From contig JACVCH010000004.1 in assembly GCA_016742175.1 (NCBI GenBank), positions 248,001-312,000 of the forward strand: 64,000 bases of DNA. The letters run 5' to 3'. This document shows, piece by piece, positions 48,615 through 60,760 of this stretch; the stretch's first letter is position 1; every line of letters begins with the position of its first letter. Source of the stretch: Rhizobiaceae bacterium. Its GTDB lineage: Bacteria; Pseudomonadota; Alphaproteobacteria; Rhizobiales; Rhizobiaceae. The notes beneath the pieces are model-generated. The model did not search any database, was not told the DNA's origin, and saw only the letters and a program-made list of their open reading frames with translations. The translations under genes were made by a program, and so were the position numbers.

Positions 48615-49901
48615 TCAGGCGGCGACCGCTTGCCTGAGCGCCTTCACGAGGTCCGTCTTTTCCCAGGAGAACGAGCCGTCGCGCCCGGCCTTGCGGCCGA
48701 AATGGCCGTAGGCGGCGGTGCGCGCATAGATCGGCTTGTTCAAATCCAGATGCCGGCGGATGCCCGAAGGCGACAGGTCCATGACCTCGCGCAGCGCCTT
48801 TTCCACCACGTCCTCGGCGACCTTGCCGGTGCCGTGCAAATCGACATAGACCGAAAGCGGCTGCGCGACGCCGATCGCATAGGCGAGCTGGATCGTGCAG
48901 CGGTCGGCGAGCTTCGCCGCGACTACGTTCTTGGCGAGGTAGCGCGCGGCGTAGGCTGCCGAGCGGTCGACCTTGGTCGTGTCCTTGCCCGAAAACGCGC
49001 CGCCGCCATGCGGGGCTGCGCCGCCATAGGTGTCGACGATGATCTTGCGGCCGGTCAGGCCCGCATCGCCGTCCGGTCCGCCGATCACGAACTTGCCGGT
49101 CGGGTTGATGTACCAGTTGCAGTCCTCGGCGATCGACAGCCCGCCAGAGGACAGCGCCTCGCGGATATAGGGCTCGACGACCTTGCGCACCTTCTTGTTG
49201 TCCCATTCGGGATCGATGTGCTGCGTCGACAGCACGATTTGCGTCGCTTCCTTCGGCTGGCCGTCGACATAGCGCACCGTGACCTGGCTCTTGGCATCGG
49301 GGCCGAGCCGCGCCACGTCGCCGTCGCCGTTCTTGCGCGCGTCGGCAAGCAGTTCGAGAATCTTGTGGCTGTAGTAGATCGGCGCCGGCATCAGGTCCGG
49401 CGTCTCGCGGCAGGCATAGCCGAACATAATGCCCTGGTCGCCCGCGCCCTCTTCGCCCTGCTTGTCGGCCGCGCTGTCGACGCCCTGCGCGATGTGGGCG
49501 GACTGGCCATGCAGGAGCACGTCGATCTTCGCCGTCTTCCAGTGGAAACCGTCCTGCTCGTAGCCGATCGCACGGATCGCCTTGCGCGCCACGGACTTGA
49601 ACTTGGCCGGATTGACCTTTGGATTGCCGGCGGCATCCTTCTCGAATTCGCCGTCCTTTGATTTCTTCAGGAGCGAATCGGGCACCCGGACTTCGCCGGC
49701 GATGACCACGCGGTTGGTGGTGGCCAGCGTTTCGCAGGCGACGCGCACCTTCCACGCATCCATCTGCGGCTTGCCGCTGCCGTTCTTCTTCGCCGCCTCG
49801 CGATAGACGAGGTCGACGATCTCGTCGGAAATGCGGTCGCACACCTTGTCGGGGTGGCCTTCGGAAACGGATTCGGAGGTGAAGATGTAGTTCTGGCGCA
49901 A
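48615..49901 (-). CDS. metK: S-adenosylmethionine synthetase
   Basis: A 428-residue enzyme making SAM from methionine and [11 protein letters not shown] near the N-terminus, [12 protein letters not shown] (about 140-151) and the P-loop-like GGGAFSGKD are intact. The insertions around 75-90 ([17 protein letters not shown]) are longer than in E. coli MetK, which I recall from rhizobial homologues. The start is TTG 49901 ([15 protein letters not shown] by family) behind an AGAGGGG site. trmB is the downstream user of SAM. Confidence 0.96.
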   Translation of the reverse strand: MRQNYIFTSESVSEGHPDKVCDRISDEIVDLVYREAAKKNGSGKPQMDAWKVRVACETLATTNRVVIAGEVRVPDSLLKKSKDGEFEKDAAGNPKVNPAKFKSVARKAIRAIGYEQDGFHWKTAKIDVLLHGQSAHIAQGVDSAADKQGEEGAGDQGIMFGYACRETPDLMPAPIYYSHKILELLADARKNGDGDVARLGPDAKSQVTVRYVDGQPKEATQIVLSTQHIDPEWDNKKVRKVVEPYIREALSSGGLSIAEDCNWYINPTGKFVIGGPDGDAGLTGRKIIVDTYGGAAPHGGGAFSGKDTTKVDRSAAYAARYLAKNVVAAKLADRCTIQLAYAIGVAQPLSVYVDLHGTGKVAEDVVEKALREVMDLSPSGIRRHLDLNKPIYARTAAYGHFGRKAGRDGSFSWEKTDLVKALRQAVAA

Positions 49902-50025
49902 GATCGGGTGTCCCCTCTGGAAAGCGCACTGCCCGAGCGGCAGGCGGAAAGACGTGTAGCCAAGCGCGGAAGGCCCGGTCAAGCCATGCCCGACCGAGTC
50001 CGAAAAATCCGTGCGGCGCTCTTCT

Positions 50026-50445
50026 CTACGGCGTGTCGTCGTCTTCGGATGCGAGCGACTTCACCAAGTCGATGATCCGGCGTCGAACCTTCGGATCGCT
50101 GATCTTGATGAAGGCGCGGGTCAACTGAAGGCCTTCGGAGCTGTTCAGGAAATCGACCACATAGGTCGACCCGTCATCCTCGGCGAAGCCACTTCGGTTG
50201 TGGTCCTGCCCCGGCGCGTCCTCGAAGAAATACGCGACGGGAACGTTCATGACGGAGGAAATCGCCTGCAGGCGGCTTGCTCCGACACGGTTCGTGCCCT
50301 TCTCGTATTTCTGGATCTGCTGGAATGTGATTCCCAGCATTTCGCCAAGCTTCTCCTGGCTCATGCCAAGCATATTGCGTCGCAACCTGACCCGACTACC
50401 GACGTGTATGTCGATCGGATTCGGTTTCTTCTTGTTGGTTATCAT
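50026..50445 (-). CDS. Cro/C1-type HTH regulator, PraR/PhrR-like
   Basis: A 139-residue protein with an HTH_3 domain (about 13-70; '[40 protein letters not shown]'-type region, the recognition helix around [12 protein letters not shown]) and a C-terminal dimerisation-like half. It matches the conserved rhizobial regulator known as PraR (R. leguminosarum, Azorhizobium) or PhrR (Sinorhizobium), which affects biofilm, quorum sensing and symbiosis. That identity is from memory of length and context. It lies between lnt and metK. Confidence 0.85.
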   Translation of the reverse strand: MITNKKKPNPIDIHVGSRVRLRRNMLGMSQEKLGEMLGITFQQIQKYEKGTNRVGASRLQAISSVMNVPVAYFFEDAPGQDHNRSGFAEDDGSTYVVDFLNSSEGLQLTRAFIKISDPKVRRRIIDLVKSLASEDDDTP

Positions 50446-50575
50446 GTCGTCAGCCCATTGGAGCAGGCCATTGTCGTTGAGCTTTGCGCTTCTGGCCGCG
50501 TGTCGTGCGAGCGCCCCAAGGCCCGCCCGACTCTAGGTCGCGGTTTCCTGACTATGAGTCGCTAATATATGTGTG

Positions 50576-52168
50576 TCAATTGACACGAGCGCGCGACCGC
50601 AGGTTGTTTGCTGTGGCAGCGATGCCAAGAACGATCATCACGCAAAAGCCGGCAATATCGGGACGAAAAGGCGGCACGAGCGCATCCGCTTCGACCAGCG
50701 GAACCTCCACGTCGAGGACGCCGACAGCGTCGAGTGCCAGCCCGTCGATCACGCGTCCATAGCCGTCGACCGCGGCCGAAATCCCGTTATTGGCGGCGCG
50801 GATAAGGGGCAGGCCCGATTCGACGGCGCGAAATTGCGCCTGCCGGAAATGCTGGTAGGGGCCGGGCGTGTCGCCGAACCAGGCATCGTTGGTGACATTG
50901 ACCAGAAGCCGCGCATCCGTGCCACCGCGCGGCGCGATGCCGGGGAAGATCACTTCGTAGCAGATGAAGGGCAGGGCCGAGAGACCGCCGCCGAGATCGA
51001 GCGGGCGACGTGTCGTGCCGGCCGAAAAGCCGCCGATATTCTGCGCCAGTTGCCTGAGGCCGAAGCGCGAGAGAAATTCCTGGAACGGCAGGTACTCGCC
51101 GAACGGCACCAGCCGAATCTTGTCGAACGCGTCGACGATCTCGCCCGATCCGTCGATGACGACGATCGAATTGTAATAGTCCGTCCCGCCCTCGCCGACC
51201 GCCTGCGCGCGCACGATGCCGGCGAGCAGGCGCTGGTCGTCGTCGACCGCCGCGCCGAGCGCGGCCAGCGCGTCCGGCCTGTCGCCGAACAGGAACGGCA
51301 CCGAGGTTTCTGGCCAGATGATCACGTCCGGCGCGGTCTCGCCTTCGTCGACGGGCCGCGTCGTCAGGTCGAGATGCGCCTGGAAAATCCGGTCGCGCTC
51401 CGCCGTGTCCCATTTCTGGCTTTGCAGGATCGAAGGCTGGATGACGCGGATCGCGACGCTCTCCGCCCCGTCCGTCGGCTCGGCCTGCGACAGGCGCAGC
51501 GCGCCATAGCCCAGATGCAGCGCGACGAGGCCGACGCCGAGCGCGGCGCCGAGCTTCAGGTGATCGCGGCCCGCGAGCAGCGCCGGCAGCGCAAAGACGA
51601 AGACGGCCAGGGCATTGATGCCGACCACACCGACCACGGCAAGGGACTGCATGGCAAGCGGAACCGGCATCGCCGCATAGCCGACGGCATTCCACGGAAA
51701 GCCCGAAAACAGGAAGGAACGCAGCCATTCTGCGAGCGCGAAGGCGACGGCGAGCGCGGCGATGCGGCCGATGTCGTCGCTCCAGGCGATCTTGGCCGCG
51801 GCGGCGGCAAAGGCGTAGAAGAACGCCAGCAGGGCCGGCAGGCCGATGATGGCAAGCGGCAGCGCCCAGGCGAAGAGGTCGGCCTCGACGAGAAGCGCGT
51901 TGCCGGTCCACCAGAGACCGACGAGGAAATAGCCGAAGCCGAACAGCCAGCCGACGAAAAAGGCCGGTCCGAGCCGGCGCAGCCCGCGCCGCTCGGGCGC
52001 GGCGACCGCGCCGTCGAGCAGCCAGACGAGAACCGGAAAGGCGACGAAGGCGGCGAGCGGAAAGTCGAACGGCGCCTGCGACAGGCTTGCAAGGCCGCCC
52101 GCCGCCAACGCGGCCAACGCCCTGCCGGCGCCCGACAGGAGAATTATCTTGCCCGCAAGGCGCTCCAT
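50576..52168 (-). CDS. lnt: Apolipoprotein N-acyltransferase
   Basis: A 530-residue inner-membrane enzyme adding the third acyl chain to lipoproteins. About six N-terminal membrane helices precede a nitrilase-type periplasmic domain (about 225-490) with the catalytic triad visible: Glu in WPETSVPF, Lys in KIRLVPFGEYLP and Cys in CYEVIFP. One helix follows near 505-522. It is part of the leftward chain from tsaB. Several predicted lipoproteins in this window are its likely substrates. Confidence 0.96.
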   Translation of the reverse strand: MERLAGKIILLSGAGRALAALAAGGLASLSQAPFDFPLAAFVAFPVLVWLLDGAVAAPERRGLRRLGPAFFVGWLFGFGYFLVGLWWTGNALLVEADLFAWALPLAIIGLPALLAFFYAFAAAAAKIAWSDDIGRIAALAVAFALAEWLRSFLFSGFPWNAVGYAAMPVPLAMQSLAVVGVVGINALAVFVFALPALLAGRDHLKLGAALGVGLVALHLGYGALRLSQAEPTDGAESVAIRVIQPSILQSQKWDTAERDRIFQAHLDLTTRPVDEGETAPDVIIWPETSVPFLFGDRPDALAALGAAVDDDQRLLAGIVRAQAVGEGGTDYYNSIVVIDGSGEIVDAFDKIRLVPFGEYLPFQEFLSRFGLRQLAQNIGGFSAGTTRRPLDLGGGLSALPFICYEVIFPGIAPRGGTDARLLVNVTNDAWFGDTPGPYQHFRQAQFRAVESGLPLIRAANNGISAAVDGYGRVIDGLALDAVGVLDVEVPLVEADALVPPFRPDIAGFCVMIVLGIAATANNLRSRARVN

Positions 52169-52239
52169 TCACCCGTCCGCTGCCAGAATCAGACCCCGCA
52201 CCTCTTTAGCAAAGGCGCGGATGCTTTCCAAACGGACGA

Positions 52240-53289
52240 TCAGTTGGCAGCCTGCCGCACCTGCCGGCGGCGACGGTCAGTCGCGCGTGTCTGGACGATG
52301 CGCACGCGCTTGACCCTTCGCGGGTCGGCGTCGAGTACGTGGAACTCGAAGCCGGGGATCGCCTGCACGACCTCGCCGCGGGCCGGAACGCGGCCGAGCG
52401 CGTTGAAGATCATGCCGCCGATCGTGTCGACATATTCGCCGTGCTCGCCGGCCGAGAACGCATCGCCGATCTTCTCCGCGACGTCGTCGATCTCCGCCTT
52501 GGCGTCCACGATGAAGACGCCGTCGCCGGCTTGCGTGATCATGGCCTCGTCGTCGTCATGCTCGTCCTCGATGTCGCCGACGACCATCTCGACGATGTCC
52601 TCGAGCGAGACGAGACCGTCCGTGCCGCCATATTCGTCGATGACCAGCGCCATCTGCAGCCGTTCGGCCTGCATCCGCGCCATCAGGTCGGAGGCGAGCA
52701 TGGACGGCGGCACGAAGAGCAGTTTGCGCACGAGGCTCAGTTCGCCGATGCTCTTGCCGAGTTCGACATTGGACAGGTCCAGCGTCGCGGCGTCGAGCGG
52801 CTTCTTGGTCGCGCGCGCCCGCTTCTGCCCCGCCGTGCGAGTGATGTGGGCGATGACGTCGCGGATGTGGACCATGCCGCGCGGGTCGTCCAGCGTCTCG
52901 CCATAGACCGGCATGCGCGAGTGGCCGAGCCGCTCGAACGTCACCATCAAATCGCCGAGCGTCATCGTGATCTCGACCGCCTGGATGTCGGCGCGCGGGA
53001 TCATGACGTCCTCGACGCGCAGTTCGCGCAGCCGCAGGATGTTCTTGAGCATCGCCCGCTCGCCCGGCGAGAAGCCGGCCGAATCCAGCGAGTGCTCGTC
53101 CAGCGCATCGGCCAGATCCTCGCGGATCGACGAGCCGTTCCTGGGCTTGAAGAGCCCCGAGAGCCTGTGGAGGAAGGTGGTGGACTTGCCGGCAGGGCCA
53201 GCGGTCCTACTTTGGGCGTCCGAACCTTCGTCGGAGCCGCCTGCTTCTGCCCGTTCGGGGGAAGCCTCAATCTGCGTTTGTTCGTTCAT
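52240..53289 (-). CDS. CorC/HlyC-family CBS-domain protein
   Basis: A 349-residue soluble protein with two CBS domains (about 85-235; 'VEDVMIPRADIQAVEI' and 'LQMALVIDEYGGTDGLVSLEDIVE') and a C-terminal transporter-associated domain (about 255-330; 'GDGVFIVDAKAEIDDV'). No DUF21 membrane part is present, as in CorC. It is linked to magnesium/cobalt efflux in enterics; here the role is inferred. It sits in the ybeY-corC-lnt order, as in many proteobacteria. Confidence 0.92.
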   Translation of the reverse strand: MNEQTQIEASPERAEAGGSDEGSDAQSRTAGPAGKSTTFLHRLSGLFKPRNGSSIREDLADALDEHSLDSAGFSPGERAMLKNILRLRELRVEDVMIPRADIQAVEITMTLGDLMVTFERLGHSRMPVYGETLDDPRGMVHIRDVIAHITRTAGQKRARATKKPLDAATLDLSNVELGKSIGELSLVRKLLFVPPSMLASDLMARMQAERLQMALVIDEYGGTDGLVSLEDIVEMVVGDIEDEHDDDEAMITQAGDGVFIVDAKAEIDDVAEKIGDAFSAGEHGEYVDTIGGMIFNALGRVPARGEVVQAIPGFEFHVLDADPRRVKRVRIVQTRATDRRRRQVRQAAN

Positions 53290-53318
53290 TGTCCCTAAGG
53301 CCGTGTTGGCCCTACCAG

Positions 53319-53786
53319 TTAGACATACGGATCGGGAATGGCAAGACGCGCGAGCACCTTGCGTTCCAGTCCCTCCATTTCGTCCGCGTCTGCGTCGTTT
53401 TCGTGGTCGTAGCCCAGAAGATGCAGCAGGCCGTGGACGAGGAGATGGGTGAGATGGTGCGCGAAGGGCTTTTCTTCCAGTGCCGCTTCCGCAGAAACCG
53501 TCTCGAAGGCAAGGATAATGTCTCCGAGCATCGGCGGCAACGGGTCACCCGGCGCGACTTCGAATGCCGGGAAGGAGAGGACGTTGGTCGCCTTGTCCTT
53601 TGCGCGCCAGTCGCGGTTGAGGATGCGGATCGAGGCGTCGTCGGTGAACAGCAGGCTGAGTTCGGACGCCGGATCGGCGACGCCCAGTTCGGCGAAAACG
53701 GCGCCGGCCGCCCTTGTCGCATGGCCGCGCAATTCGTCCTCGGCCGGCCAGCCGCCGGCCTCCATCGCGATGTCGATCTCGATCAT
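53319..53786 (-). CDS. ybeY: Endoribonuclease YbeY
   Basis: A 155-residue metalloprotein for 16S rRNA maturation. The zinc motif H-x3-H-x5-H is visible in [14 protein letters not shown] near 112-125, and '[12 protein letters not shown]' is the family signature upstream. It lies between corC and phoH, with a 5-base gap to phoH. Confidence 0.95.
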   Translation of the reverse strand: MIEIDIAMEAGGWPAEDELRGHATRAAGAVFAELGVADPASELSLLFTDDASIRILNRDWRAKDKATNVLSFPAFEVAPGDPLPPMLGDIILAFETVSAEAALEEKPFAHHLTHLLVHGLLHLLGYDHENDADADEMEGLERKVLARLAIPDPYV

Positions 53787-53791
53787 TTGCG

Positions 53792-54835
53792 TCAGATGTT
53801 CGCCGCGCCCCGGCCCGGCATGCCCGCGCCCTCGCGGTCATAGGCGCGAACGATCTCGGCGACGAGCGGATGGCGCACGACGTCGACATCGTTGAAGCGG
53901 CAGGTGACGATGCCCGGTACGTCGGTCAGCACGCGCAGCGCCTCGACGAGGCCCGACTTGGTGTTGGGCGGAAGATCGATCTGGCTCGGATCGCCGGTCA
54001 CGATCATGCGTCCGCCCTCGCCGAGGCGGGTCAGGAACATCTTCATCTGCATGTGCGTCGTGTTCTGCGCCTCGTCGAGGATGATCGCGGCGTTGCGCAG
54101 CGTGCGCCCGCGCATGAAGGCGAGCGGCGCGATCTCGATGACCTCGGCGGCGATGGCGCGCTCGACCTTGTCGGCCGGCATCATGTCGTAGAGCGCGTCG
54201 TAGAGCGGGCGCAGATAGGGGTCGACCTTCTCCTTCATGTCGCCCGGCAGGAAGCCGAGGCGCTCGCCCGCCTCCACCGCCGGCCGCGACAGGATGATGC
54301 GCTCGACCGCGCCGCGCTCGAGCAGCATCGCGGCATGTGCGACGGCGAGATAGGTCTTTCCGGTGCCGGCAGGCCCGATGCCGAACACCAGTTCAGACCG
54401 CTCCAGCGCGCGCATGTATGCGTCCTGATTGACCGAGCGGGCATAGATGGTGCGCTTGCGCGTCGCGATCTGCGCGGCCGCCATCTTGCCCTTGCGCTCA
54501 AGCGTCGGCAGCGTCAACTGGTCGTCAGCGGCGATCGAGATGCGGATCGCACCGTCCACCTCCGACGGCGAGACGTCGTGGCCCTTCTGCAGAAGGCCGT
54601 AGAGATAATCCAGCGCGCGGCGCGCCTGTTCGGCCGCGCCCGGCTCGCCGCGGATCGAGAGCTGGTTGCCCTTGGAGCGGATGTCGAGGCCGAGCTTCTG
54701 CTCGATGCGCGCCAGATTCTCGTCGAACTGACCGTAAAGGGCGGAGGCAAGTCCGTTGTTGTCGAAGGTGAGTACGATATGCGCCATGTCCGATGCCCCC
54801 TGGGGGCCGGGCTTCAGTTCCGGTGCGACGCTCAA
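53792..54835 (-). CDS. PhoH-family ATPase (YbeZ)
   Basis: A 347-residue cytoplasmic ATPase. The Walker A motif [11 protein letters not shown] lies near 153-163, and '[20 protein letters not shown]' and Walker B '[11 protein letters not shown]' are intact. The neighbour ybeY suggests a joint role in RNA processing. TTG 54835 is chosen with a GAGGAG site and no overlap with miaB; ATG 54787 is an alternative start. Confidence 0.94.
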   Translation of the reverse strand: MSVAPELKPGPQGASDMAHIVLTFDNNGLASALYGQFDENLARIEQKLGLDIRSKGNQLSIRGEPGAAEQARRALDYLYGLLQKGHDVSPSEVDGAIRISIAADDQLTLPTLERKGKMAAAQIATRKRTIYARSVNQDAYMRALERSELVFGIGPAGTGKTYLAVAHAAMLLERGAVERIILSRPAVEAGERLGFLPGDMKEKVDPYLRPLYDALYDMMPADKVERAIAAEVIEIAPLAFMRGRTLRNAAIILDEAQNTTHMQMKMFLTRLGEGGRMIVTGDPSQIDLPPNTKSGLVEALRVLTDVPGIVTCRFNDVDVVRHPLVAEIVRAYDREGAGMPGRGAANI

Positions 54836-54845
54836 TCGGCTCTCC

Positions 54846-56246
<1,401 letters not shown>

Positions 56247-56295
56247 GCGGCGAGCCTCTAACGCTTTTTGGCGCCGAAGGACAGACCGCGCGTGA

Positions 56296-57075
56296 TCACA
56301 GCTTCGCGCCGCGCCTGACGCCGGTCACGAGATCGCGGATCGCCGCTTCCGAGCGCGCAGAGACCTGCTTGCGGTTCGCTCCGGCAAAGCTGATCGGCTC
56401 GCCGAAGCGCACCTCCACGTCCACCGGCCCGCTTTCGATGATGCGCAGCAGATGCGGCACCAGCTCCTCGTCGCCGATCCAGGCATAGCGCGCGCGGTGC
56501 CTGCGCCCCATCGCCATGCCGTGCAACCGCGAATAGAAGAGCGCCGCCGGCTGCACCGCGAACGCCTCGTCGGACAGTTGCGCCGCCGCACCGAACAGCG
56601 TCGACTTGAACGGCAGGAGCTTGTTGCCGCAGGCGGTCGTGCCTTCGGCGAACAACACCAACGGATCGCCCGATTTCAACGTTTCGGCCACTTCCCGCGT
56701 CTGGTGACCCGAGCGATGCCTCGCCTCGCGCTCGACGAAAACGGAGTTCTGCGACCGGAAAAGACGCCCGAGGACCGGCCATGTCGCCACTTCCGCCTTG
56801 GCGATGAAGTTCACCGGCGCGATCGAGCCGAGCACCATGATGTCCGTCCACGACACATGGTTCGCCGCGATCAGCAGCGGGCGTTGCGGGGAAAGCGGCC
56901 CCGTCACATGGACGCGGATGCCGAGCAGCGCCAGCACCATGCGATGCCAGAGCAGCGCCGGCTTTCGCGGATCGCCGATGCGCGTCGCCTTCATCGCCGC
57001 CTGCCACGCGACGAGACCCGCCGTGCCGAGCGCAAAGCCGATCAGGGCAACGGCAAGCTTCGCCTTGGCGCGCAT
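56296..57075 (-). CDS. plsC: 1-acyl-sn-glycerol-3-phosphate acyltransferase
   Basis: A 259-residue membrane enzyme making phosphatidic acid. An N-terminal hydrophobic helix (about 5-25) precedes the acyltransferase motif NHVSWTD (HX4D, near 73-79), motif III '[17 protein letters not shown]', and a C-terminal basic region. It lies between rimI and miaB, 3 bases after rimI. Confidence 0.93.
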   Translation of the reverse strand: MRAKAKLAVALIGFALGTAGLVAWQAAMKATRIGDPRKPALLWHRMVLALLGIRVHVTGPLSPQRPLLIAANHVSWTDIMVLGSIAPVNFIAKAEVATWPVLGRLFRSQNSVFVEREARHRSGHQTREVAETLKSGDPLVLFAEGTTACGNKLLPFKSTLFGAAAQLSDEAFAVQPAALFYSRLHGMAMGRRHRARYAWIGDEELVPHLLRIIESGPVDVEVRFGEPISFAGANRKQVSARSEAAIRDLVTGVRRGAKL

Positions 57076-57078
57076 CGC

Positions 57079-57567
57079 TCAGTGCAGGTCGCGGCGCATG
57101 ACGATCGCGCCCGTGCGGCCGCCGCCCGGCTGCTTGTAATAGTCCGGCCGCTTGCCGACCTGGATGAACCCGAGCCTGCGATAAAGCGCGATCGCCGGCG
57201 CATTCGTCTCGTCGACCTCGAGGAAGAGCGAAGCGGTGCGCGCAGTGTGGAGCGCGCGCAAGGCGGCATCCATAAGGCTGCGCCCGAGCCCCAGCCGCCG
57301 CGCCGAGCGCGCGACAGCGACGGTCAGGATCTCCGCCTCGTCCGCCGCCTGCCGCACCAGCACGAAGCCGACCGGCCCCAAATGCCGCTTGCCGACCTCG
57401 CGCGCGGCAAAGCCGAAGACGTTGCCCTGCGCCAGAAGATCGGCGAACTCGTCCTCCGACCACGGCCGGATGAAATCCTCCTCATGGATGCGCGGCAGCG
57501 CCGCCGCATCCTCAATCTCCAGCGGCTCGATGGCGAATTCGCGCGGCGTCGACCAAGGCATCTTCAT
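57079..57567 (-). CDS. rimI: Ribosomal-protein-alanine N-acetyltransferase RimI
   Basis: A 162-residue GNAT. The acetyl-CoA-binding segment 'SARRLGLGRSLMDAALRAL' (near 89-107) with R-x2-G-x-G and 'LEVDETNAPAIALYRRLGF' are typical, and the C-terminus carries 'DYYKQPGGGRTGAIVM'. It acetylates the N-terminus of ribosomal protein S18 in E. coli. It overlaps tsaB by 4 bases, the conserved tsaB-rimI pair. Confidence 0.92.
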   Translation of the reverse strand: MKMPWSTPREFAIEPLEIEDAAALPRIHEEDFIRPWSEDEFADLLAQGNVFGFAAREVGKRHLGPVGFVLVRQAADEAEILTVAVARSARRLGLGRSLMDAALRALHTARTASLFLEVDETNAPAIALYRRLGFIQVGKRPDYYKQPGGGRTGAIVMRRDLH

Positions 57568-58238
57568 GGCGCCGCCTTCCGCGCGACGGCAAAACCTTCG
57601 TTCACCTTGGCATCGGCGGAGCGGAGGTAAAGCGGCGTCGGGCGCGTGCCGGTGTCGGGCTTGCTCGAACCGATCGCGGCATAGGCTGCGATGTCCGCCG
57701 TCGCTTGCCGGCCGGCAATGTCGAGCGCCCCGCCTGCCGCCGCGTGAATTGCATCCGCCGCCGTGCCGACGAGGACTGCGTTCGCGCGCGTCGCAAGTTC
57801 GGTCGCTGCGGTCAGGTCGATCGCCGCCGCAGGTGCGCGTTCATCGCCTTTGTCATCGTAGAGCGCCGCATGGATTTCGCCCCGCCCGCCATCGAGCGCG
57901 GCCAGCACGTTGCGCCCGACATTGGCCCGCCGGGCCTCGAATGCAAGCGCTTCGAGCGTCGTCACGCCGACTGCCGGAATCTTCAGCGCCAGCGCCAGTC
58001 CGCGCGCGGCCGAAACCCCGACGCGGATGCCGGTGAACGAACCCGGCCCGATGGAAACGGCGAGCCTGTCGAGATCGGCATAATCCTTCCCCGCCGCCGC
58101 CAACGACTCGTCTATCACCGCCATCAGATGCTCGGCATGGCCCTTGCCGAGATCGCGCACGCAACGGCCGAGTTCGACGTCGGCGTGGATCGAGGCGGCG
58201 CAGAGATTGGCGGAGGTGTCGATGGCAAGGATGATCAT
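57564..58238 (-). CDS. tsaB: tRNA threonylcarbamoyladenosine complex protein TsaB
   Basis: A 224-residue ASKHA-fold protein, the TsaD partner for t6A synthesis. The N-terminal 'ILAIDTSANLCAASI' and 'LAVSIGPGSFTGIRVGVSAARGLA' are family-diagnostic. It is the first gene in the leftward chain tsaB-rimI-plsC-miaB-phoH-ybeY. ATG 58238 is chosen; a TTG at 58247 is in frame. A palindromic repeat element starts 35 bases upstream, between it and glcB. Confidence 0.94.
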   Translation of the reverse strand: MIILAIDTSANLCAASIHADVELGRCVRDLGKGHAEHLMAVIDESLAAAGKDYADLDRLAVSIGPGSFTGIRVGVSAARGLALALKIPAVGVTTLEALAFEARRANVGRNVLAALDGGRGEIHAALYDDKGDERAPAAAIDLTAATELATRANAVLVGTAADAIHAAAGGALDIAGRQATADIAAYAAIGSSKPDTGTRPTPLYLRSADAKVNEGFAVARKAAP

Positions 58239-58272
58239 GGGTCGCAATCCGGGGAAAGCTCATGTCGATAGC

Positions 58273-58448
58273 GCTCGACGTTGCCCCCCTCTGTCCTGCC
58301 GGACATCTCCCCCGCAAGGGGGGAGATCAGTCTCGTCGCCCGCAGACCATTTCTTGCGAACTCGAAGGTTGAGGCCGCCATTTCAAACGGGTGATCTCCC
58401 CCCTTGCGGGGGAGATGTCCGGCAGGACAGAGGGGGGCAACGTCGAGC
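58273..58448 (+). repeat. Palindromic repeat element, copy 2 (intergenic)
   Basis: A 176-bp inverted repeat with arms of about 56 bp (58273-58328 and 58393-58448) and a 64-base centre. The arms begin GCTCGACGTTGCCCCCCTC and include the same CTGTCCTGCCGGAC and CCCCCGC-n-AGGGGGG hairpin units as the copy at 4383-4494. It fills the space between glcB and tsaB. Confidence 0.92.
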
Positions 58449-58472
58449 ACGATCATTTCAGGACAAGTCCGA

Positions 58473-60644
58473 TCACGCGTCCCGCTTCGCCTTCAACTCC
58501 AACCGCCGCCGATGCAACACCGGCTCCGTATAGCCATTGGGCTGCTCGCGCCCCTTCAGCACCAGATCACAAGCCGCCTGGAACGCGATCGAGTTCTCGA
58601 AATCCGGCGCCATCGGCCGGTAGAGCGCATCGCCCTCGTTCTGCCGATCCACCACCGCCGCCATGCGCTTCATCGTCTCCATCACCTGATCACGCGAGCA
58701 CACGCCGTGATGCAGCCAGTTCGCCATGTGCTGGGCAGAGATGCGCAGCGTCGCGCGGTCTTCCATCAGGCCGACATCGTTGATGTCCGGCACCTTGGAG
58801 CAGCCGACGCCCTGGTCGACCCAGCGCACGACGTAGCCCAAAATGCCCTGCGCGTTGTTGTCGAGTTCGCGCTGGATGTCCTCCGGCGTCCAATTCGGCC
58901 GCGTCGCGACCGGCACCGACAGGATGTCGGCCAGCTTGGCACGAGCGCGGGACTTCAGTTCGGCCTGCACCTTGGCGACGTTGACCTTGTGATAATGCGT
59001 CGCATGAAGCGTCGCAGCCGTGGGCGACGGCACCCAGGCGGTGTTGGCGCCGGCTTTGGGGTGGCCGATCTTCTGCTCCAGCATCGCGGCCATCAGGTCC
59101 GGCATCGCCCACATGCCCTTGCCGATCTGCGCATGGCCGGCAAGCCCGCATTCGAGCCCGATATCGACGTTCCAGTTCTCGTAGGCGCCAATCCAGGCGG
59201 CCTGCTTCATGTCGCCCTTTCGGATCATCGGGCCGGCTTCCATCGACGTGTGCATCTCGTCGCCGGTGCGGTCGAGGAAGCCGGTGTTGATGAACACCAC
59301 CCGCTGCGACGCCGCGCGGATGCACTCCTTGAGGTTCACCGTCGTGCGGCGCTCCTCGTCCATGATGCCCATCTTCATCGTGTTCGGCGCCATGCCCAGC
59401 ATCGTCTCGACGCGGCCGAAGAGTTCAGAGGCAAAGGCGACCTCCTCCGGGCCGTGCATCTTCGGCTTCACGACATACATCGAGCCCTTCGGCGAATTGG
59501 CGCGGCGGCCGTTCGGGCCGATGTCGTGCAGGGCGATCAGGCCGGTGATCGCGGCATCCATGATGCCTTCCGGCACCTCGTTGCCGTCAGCGTCGAGGAT
59601 CGCGGGGTTGGTCATCAGGTGGCCAACATTGCGCACGAGCATCAGCGAACGGCAACGCAGCGTGAAGGTCGAGCCGTCCGGCGCGGTGTAGTCGAAATCG
59701 GGGTTCAGCTTGCGCGTGAAGCTCTTGCCGCCCTTGGTCACTTCCTCGGTCAGGTCGCCCTTCATCAGGCCGAGCCAGTTGCGGTAGACCTCCACCTTGT
59801 CCTCGGCGTCGACGGCCGCGACCGAATCCTCGCAATCTTGGATCGTGGTCAGCGCGGATTCCAGCCAGACGTCGGAAATGTGCGCCGGGTCGGTCTTGCC
59901 GATGTCGGACGCCGCGTCGATCAGCACCTCGATGTGGATGCCGTTGTTTTTCATCAGGAATTGCGTCAGCGCAGCCGCATCGCCGACATAGCCGGCGAAC
60001 TGCGCGCCATCCTTCAGCCCGGTGCGTCCGCTCGCCGTCTCGACAACCAGCTTGCCGCTCTCGACCGCGAAGGACCGCGTATCGGTCCAGCTCGCGCCCT
60101 CGAGCGGCACCGCGCCGTCGAGGAATTCGCGGGCCCAGGCGATCACCTTCTCGCCGCGCTTCGGATTGTACCCCTTGCCCTTTTCCGCGCCGTCCGTCTC
60201 GGGGATCGCATCGGTGCCGTAGAGCGCGTCATAAAGCGAGCCCCATCGCGCATTGGCAGCATTCAGAGCATAGCGCGCATTCATCACCGGGACCACGAGC
60301 TGCGGCCCCGCGATCGTCGCGATCTCGTCGTCGACGTTCTCGGTCGTCACCTTGAAGGCGGGACCTTCGGGAACGATGTAGTCGATCGAGCGCAGGAAGC
60401 CCTCGTAGGCGGCCAGATCGGTCGGCGCGCCGTTTTCGCGGTGCCAGGCGTCGATCTTCTCCTGAATCGCGTCGCGCTTTTCCAGAAGCGCTCGATTCTT
60501 CGGCGCGAGGTCGGCGACGATCGCTGCAAAATCCCGCCAGAAGCTTTTCGCATCGATGCCCGTGCCGGCGACGGCTTCGTTGGCGATGAAGTCGTAGAGA
60601 ACGCGGTCGATCTTCAACCCGTTGGCGTCAACGCGGTCATTCAT
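58473..60644 (-). CDS. glcB: Malate synthase G
   Basis: A 723-residue enzyme condensing glyoxylate and acetyl-CoA to malate, the usual length of the G form. '[14 protein letters not shown]' marks the region of the active-site barrel with '[24 protein letters not shown]' near 420-443, and '[21 protein letters not shown]' is characteristic of GlcB. The C-terminal '[10 protein letters not shown]' and '[25 protein letters not shown]' complete the domain. No isocitrate lyase gene is nearby. Confidence 0.97.
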   Translation of the reverse strand: MNDRVDANGLKIDRVLYDFIANEAVAGTGIDAKSFWRDFAAIVADLAPKNRALLEKRDAIQEKIDAWHRENGAPTDLAAYEGFLRSIDYIVPEGPAFKVTTENVDDEIATIAGPQLVVPVMNARYALNAANARWGSLYDALYGTDAIPETDGAEKGKGYNPKRGEKVIAWAREFLDGAVPLEGASWTDTRSFAVESGKLVVETASGRTGLKDGAQFAGYVGDAAALTQFLMKNNGIHIEVLIDAASDIGKTDPAHISDVWLESALTTIQDCEDSVAAVDAEDKVEVYRNWLGLMKGDLTEEVTKGGKSFTRKLNPDFDYTAPDGSTFTLRCRSLMLVRNVGHLMTNPAILDADGNEVPEGIMDAAITGLIALHDIGPNGRRANSPKGSMYVVKPKMHGPEEVAFASELFGRVETMLGMAPNTMKMGIMDEERRTTVNLKECIRAASQRVVFINTGFLDRTGDEMHTSMEAGPMIRKGDMKQAAWIGAYENWNVDIGLECGLAGHAQIGKGMWAMPDLMAAMLEQKIGHPKAGANTAWVPSPTAATLHATHYHKVNVAKVQAELKSRARAKLADILSVPVATRPNWTPEDIQRELDNNAQGILGYVVRWVDQGVGCSKVPDINDVGLMEDRATLRISAQHMANWLHHGVCSRDQVMETMKRMAAVVDRQNEGDALYRPMAPDFENSIAFQAACDLVLKGREQPNGYTEPVLHRRRLELKAKRDA

Positions 60645-60760
60645 GCGAGCAGGCCTCCCTCAAAAGCGTGTGGCGACGGCCCTTCGGGCCTTGATCGCTT
60701 TCACCACGCGCAGGACGGCCGGTCAATTCGGCAAAAGGCGAAACTGCCTTGCGAAAAATT

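Noticed and set aside
49902-50025. SAM riboswitch upstream of metK
   Set aside because: I could not trace the conserved pairing of SAM-II or related riboswitches in the minus-strand leader. A covariance-model search would settle it.
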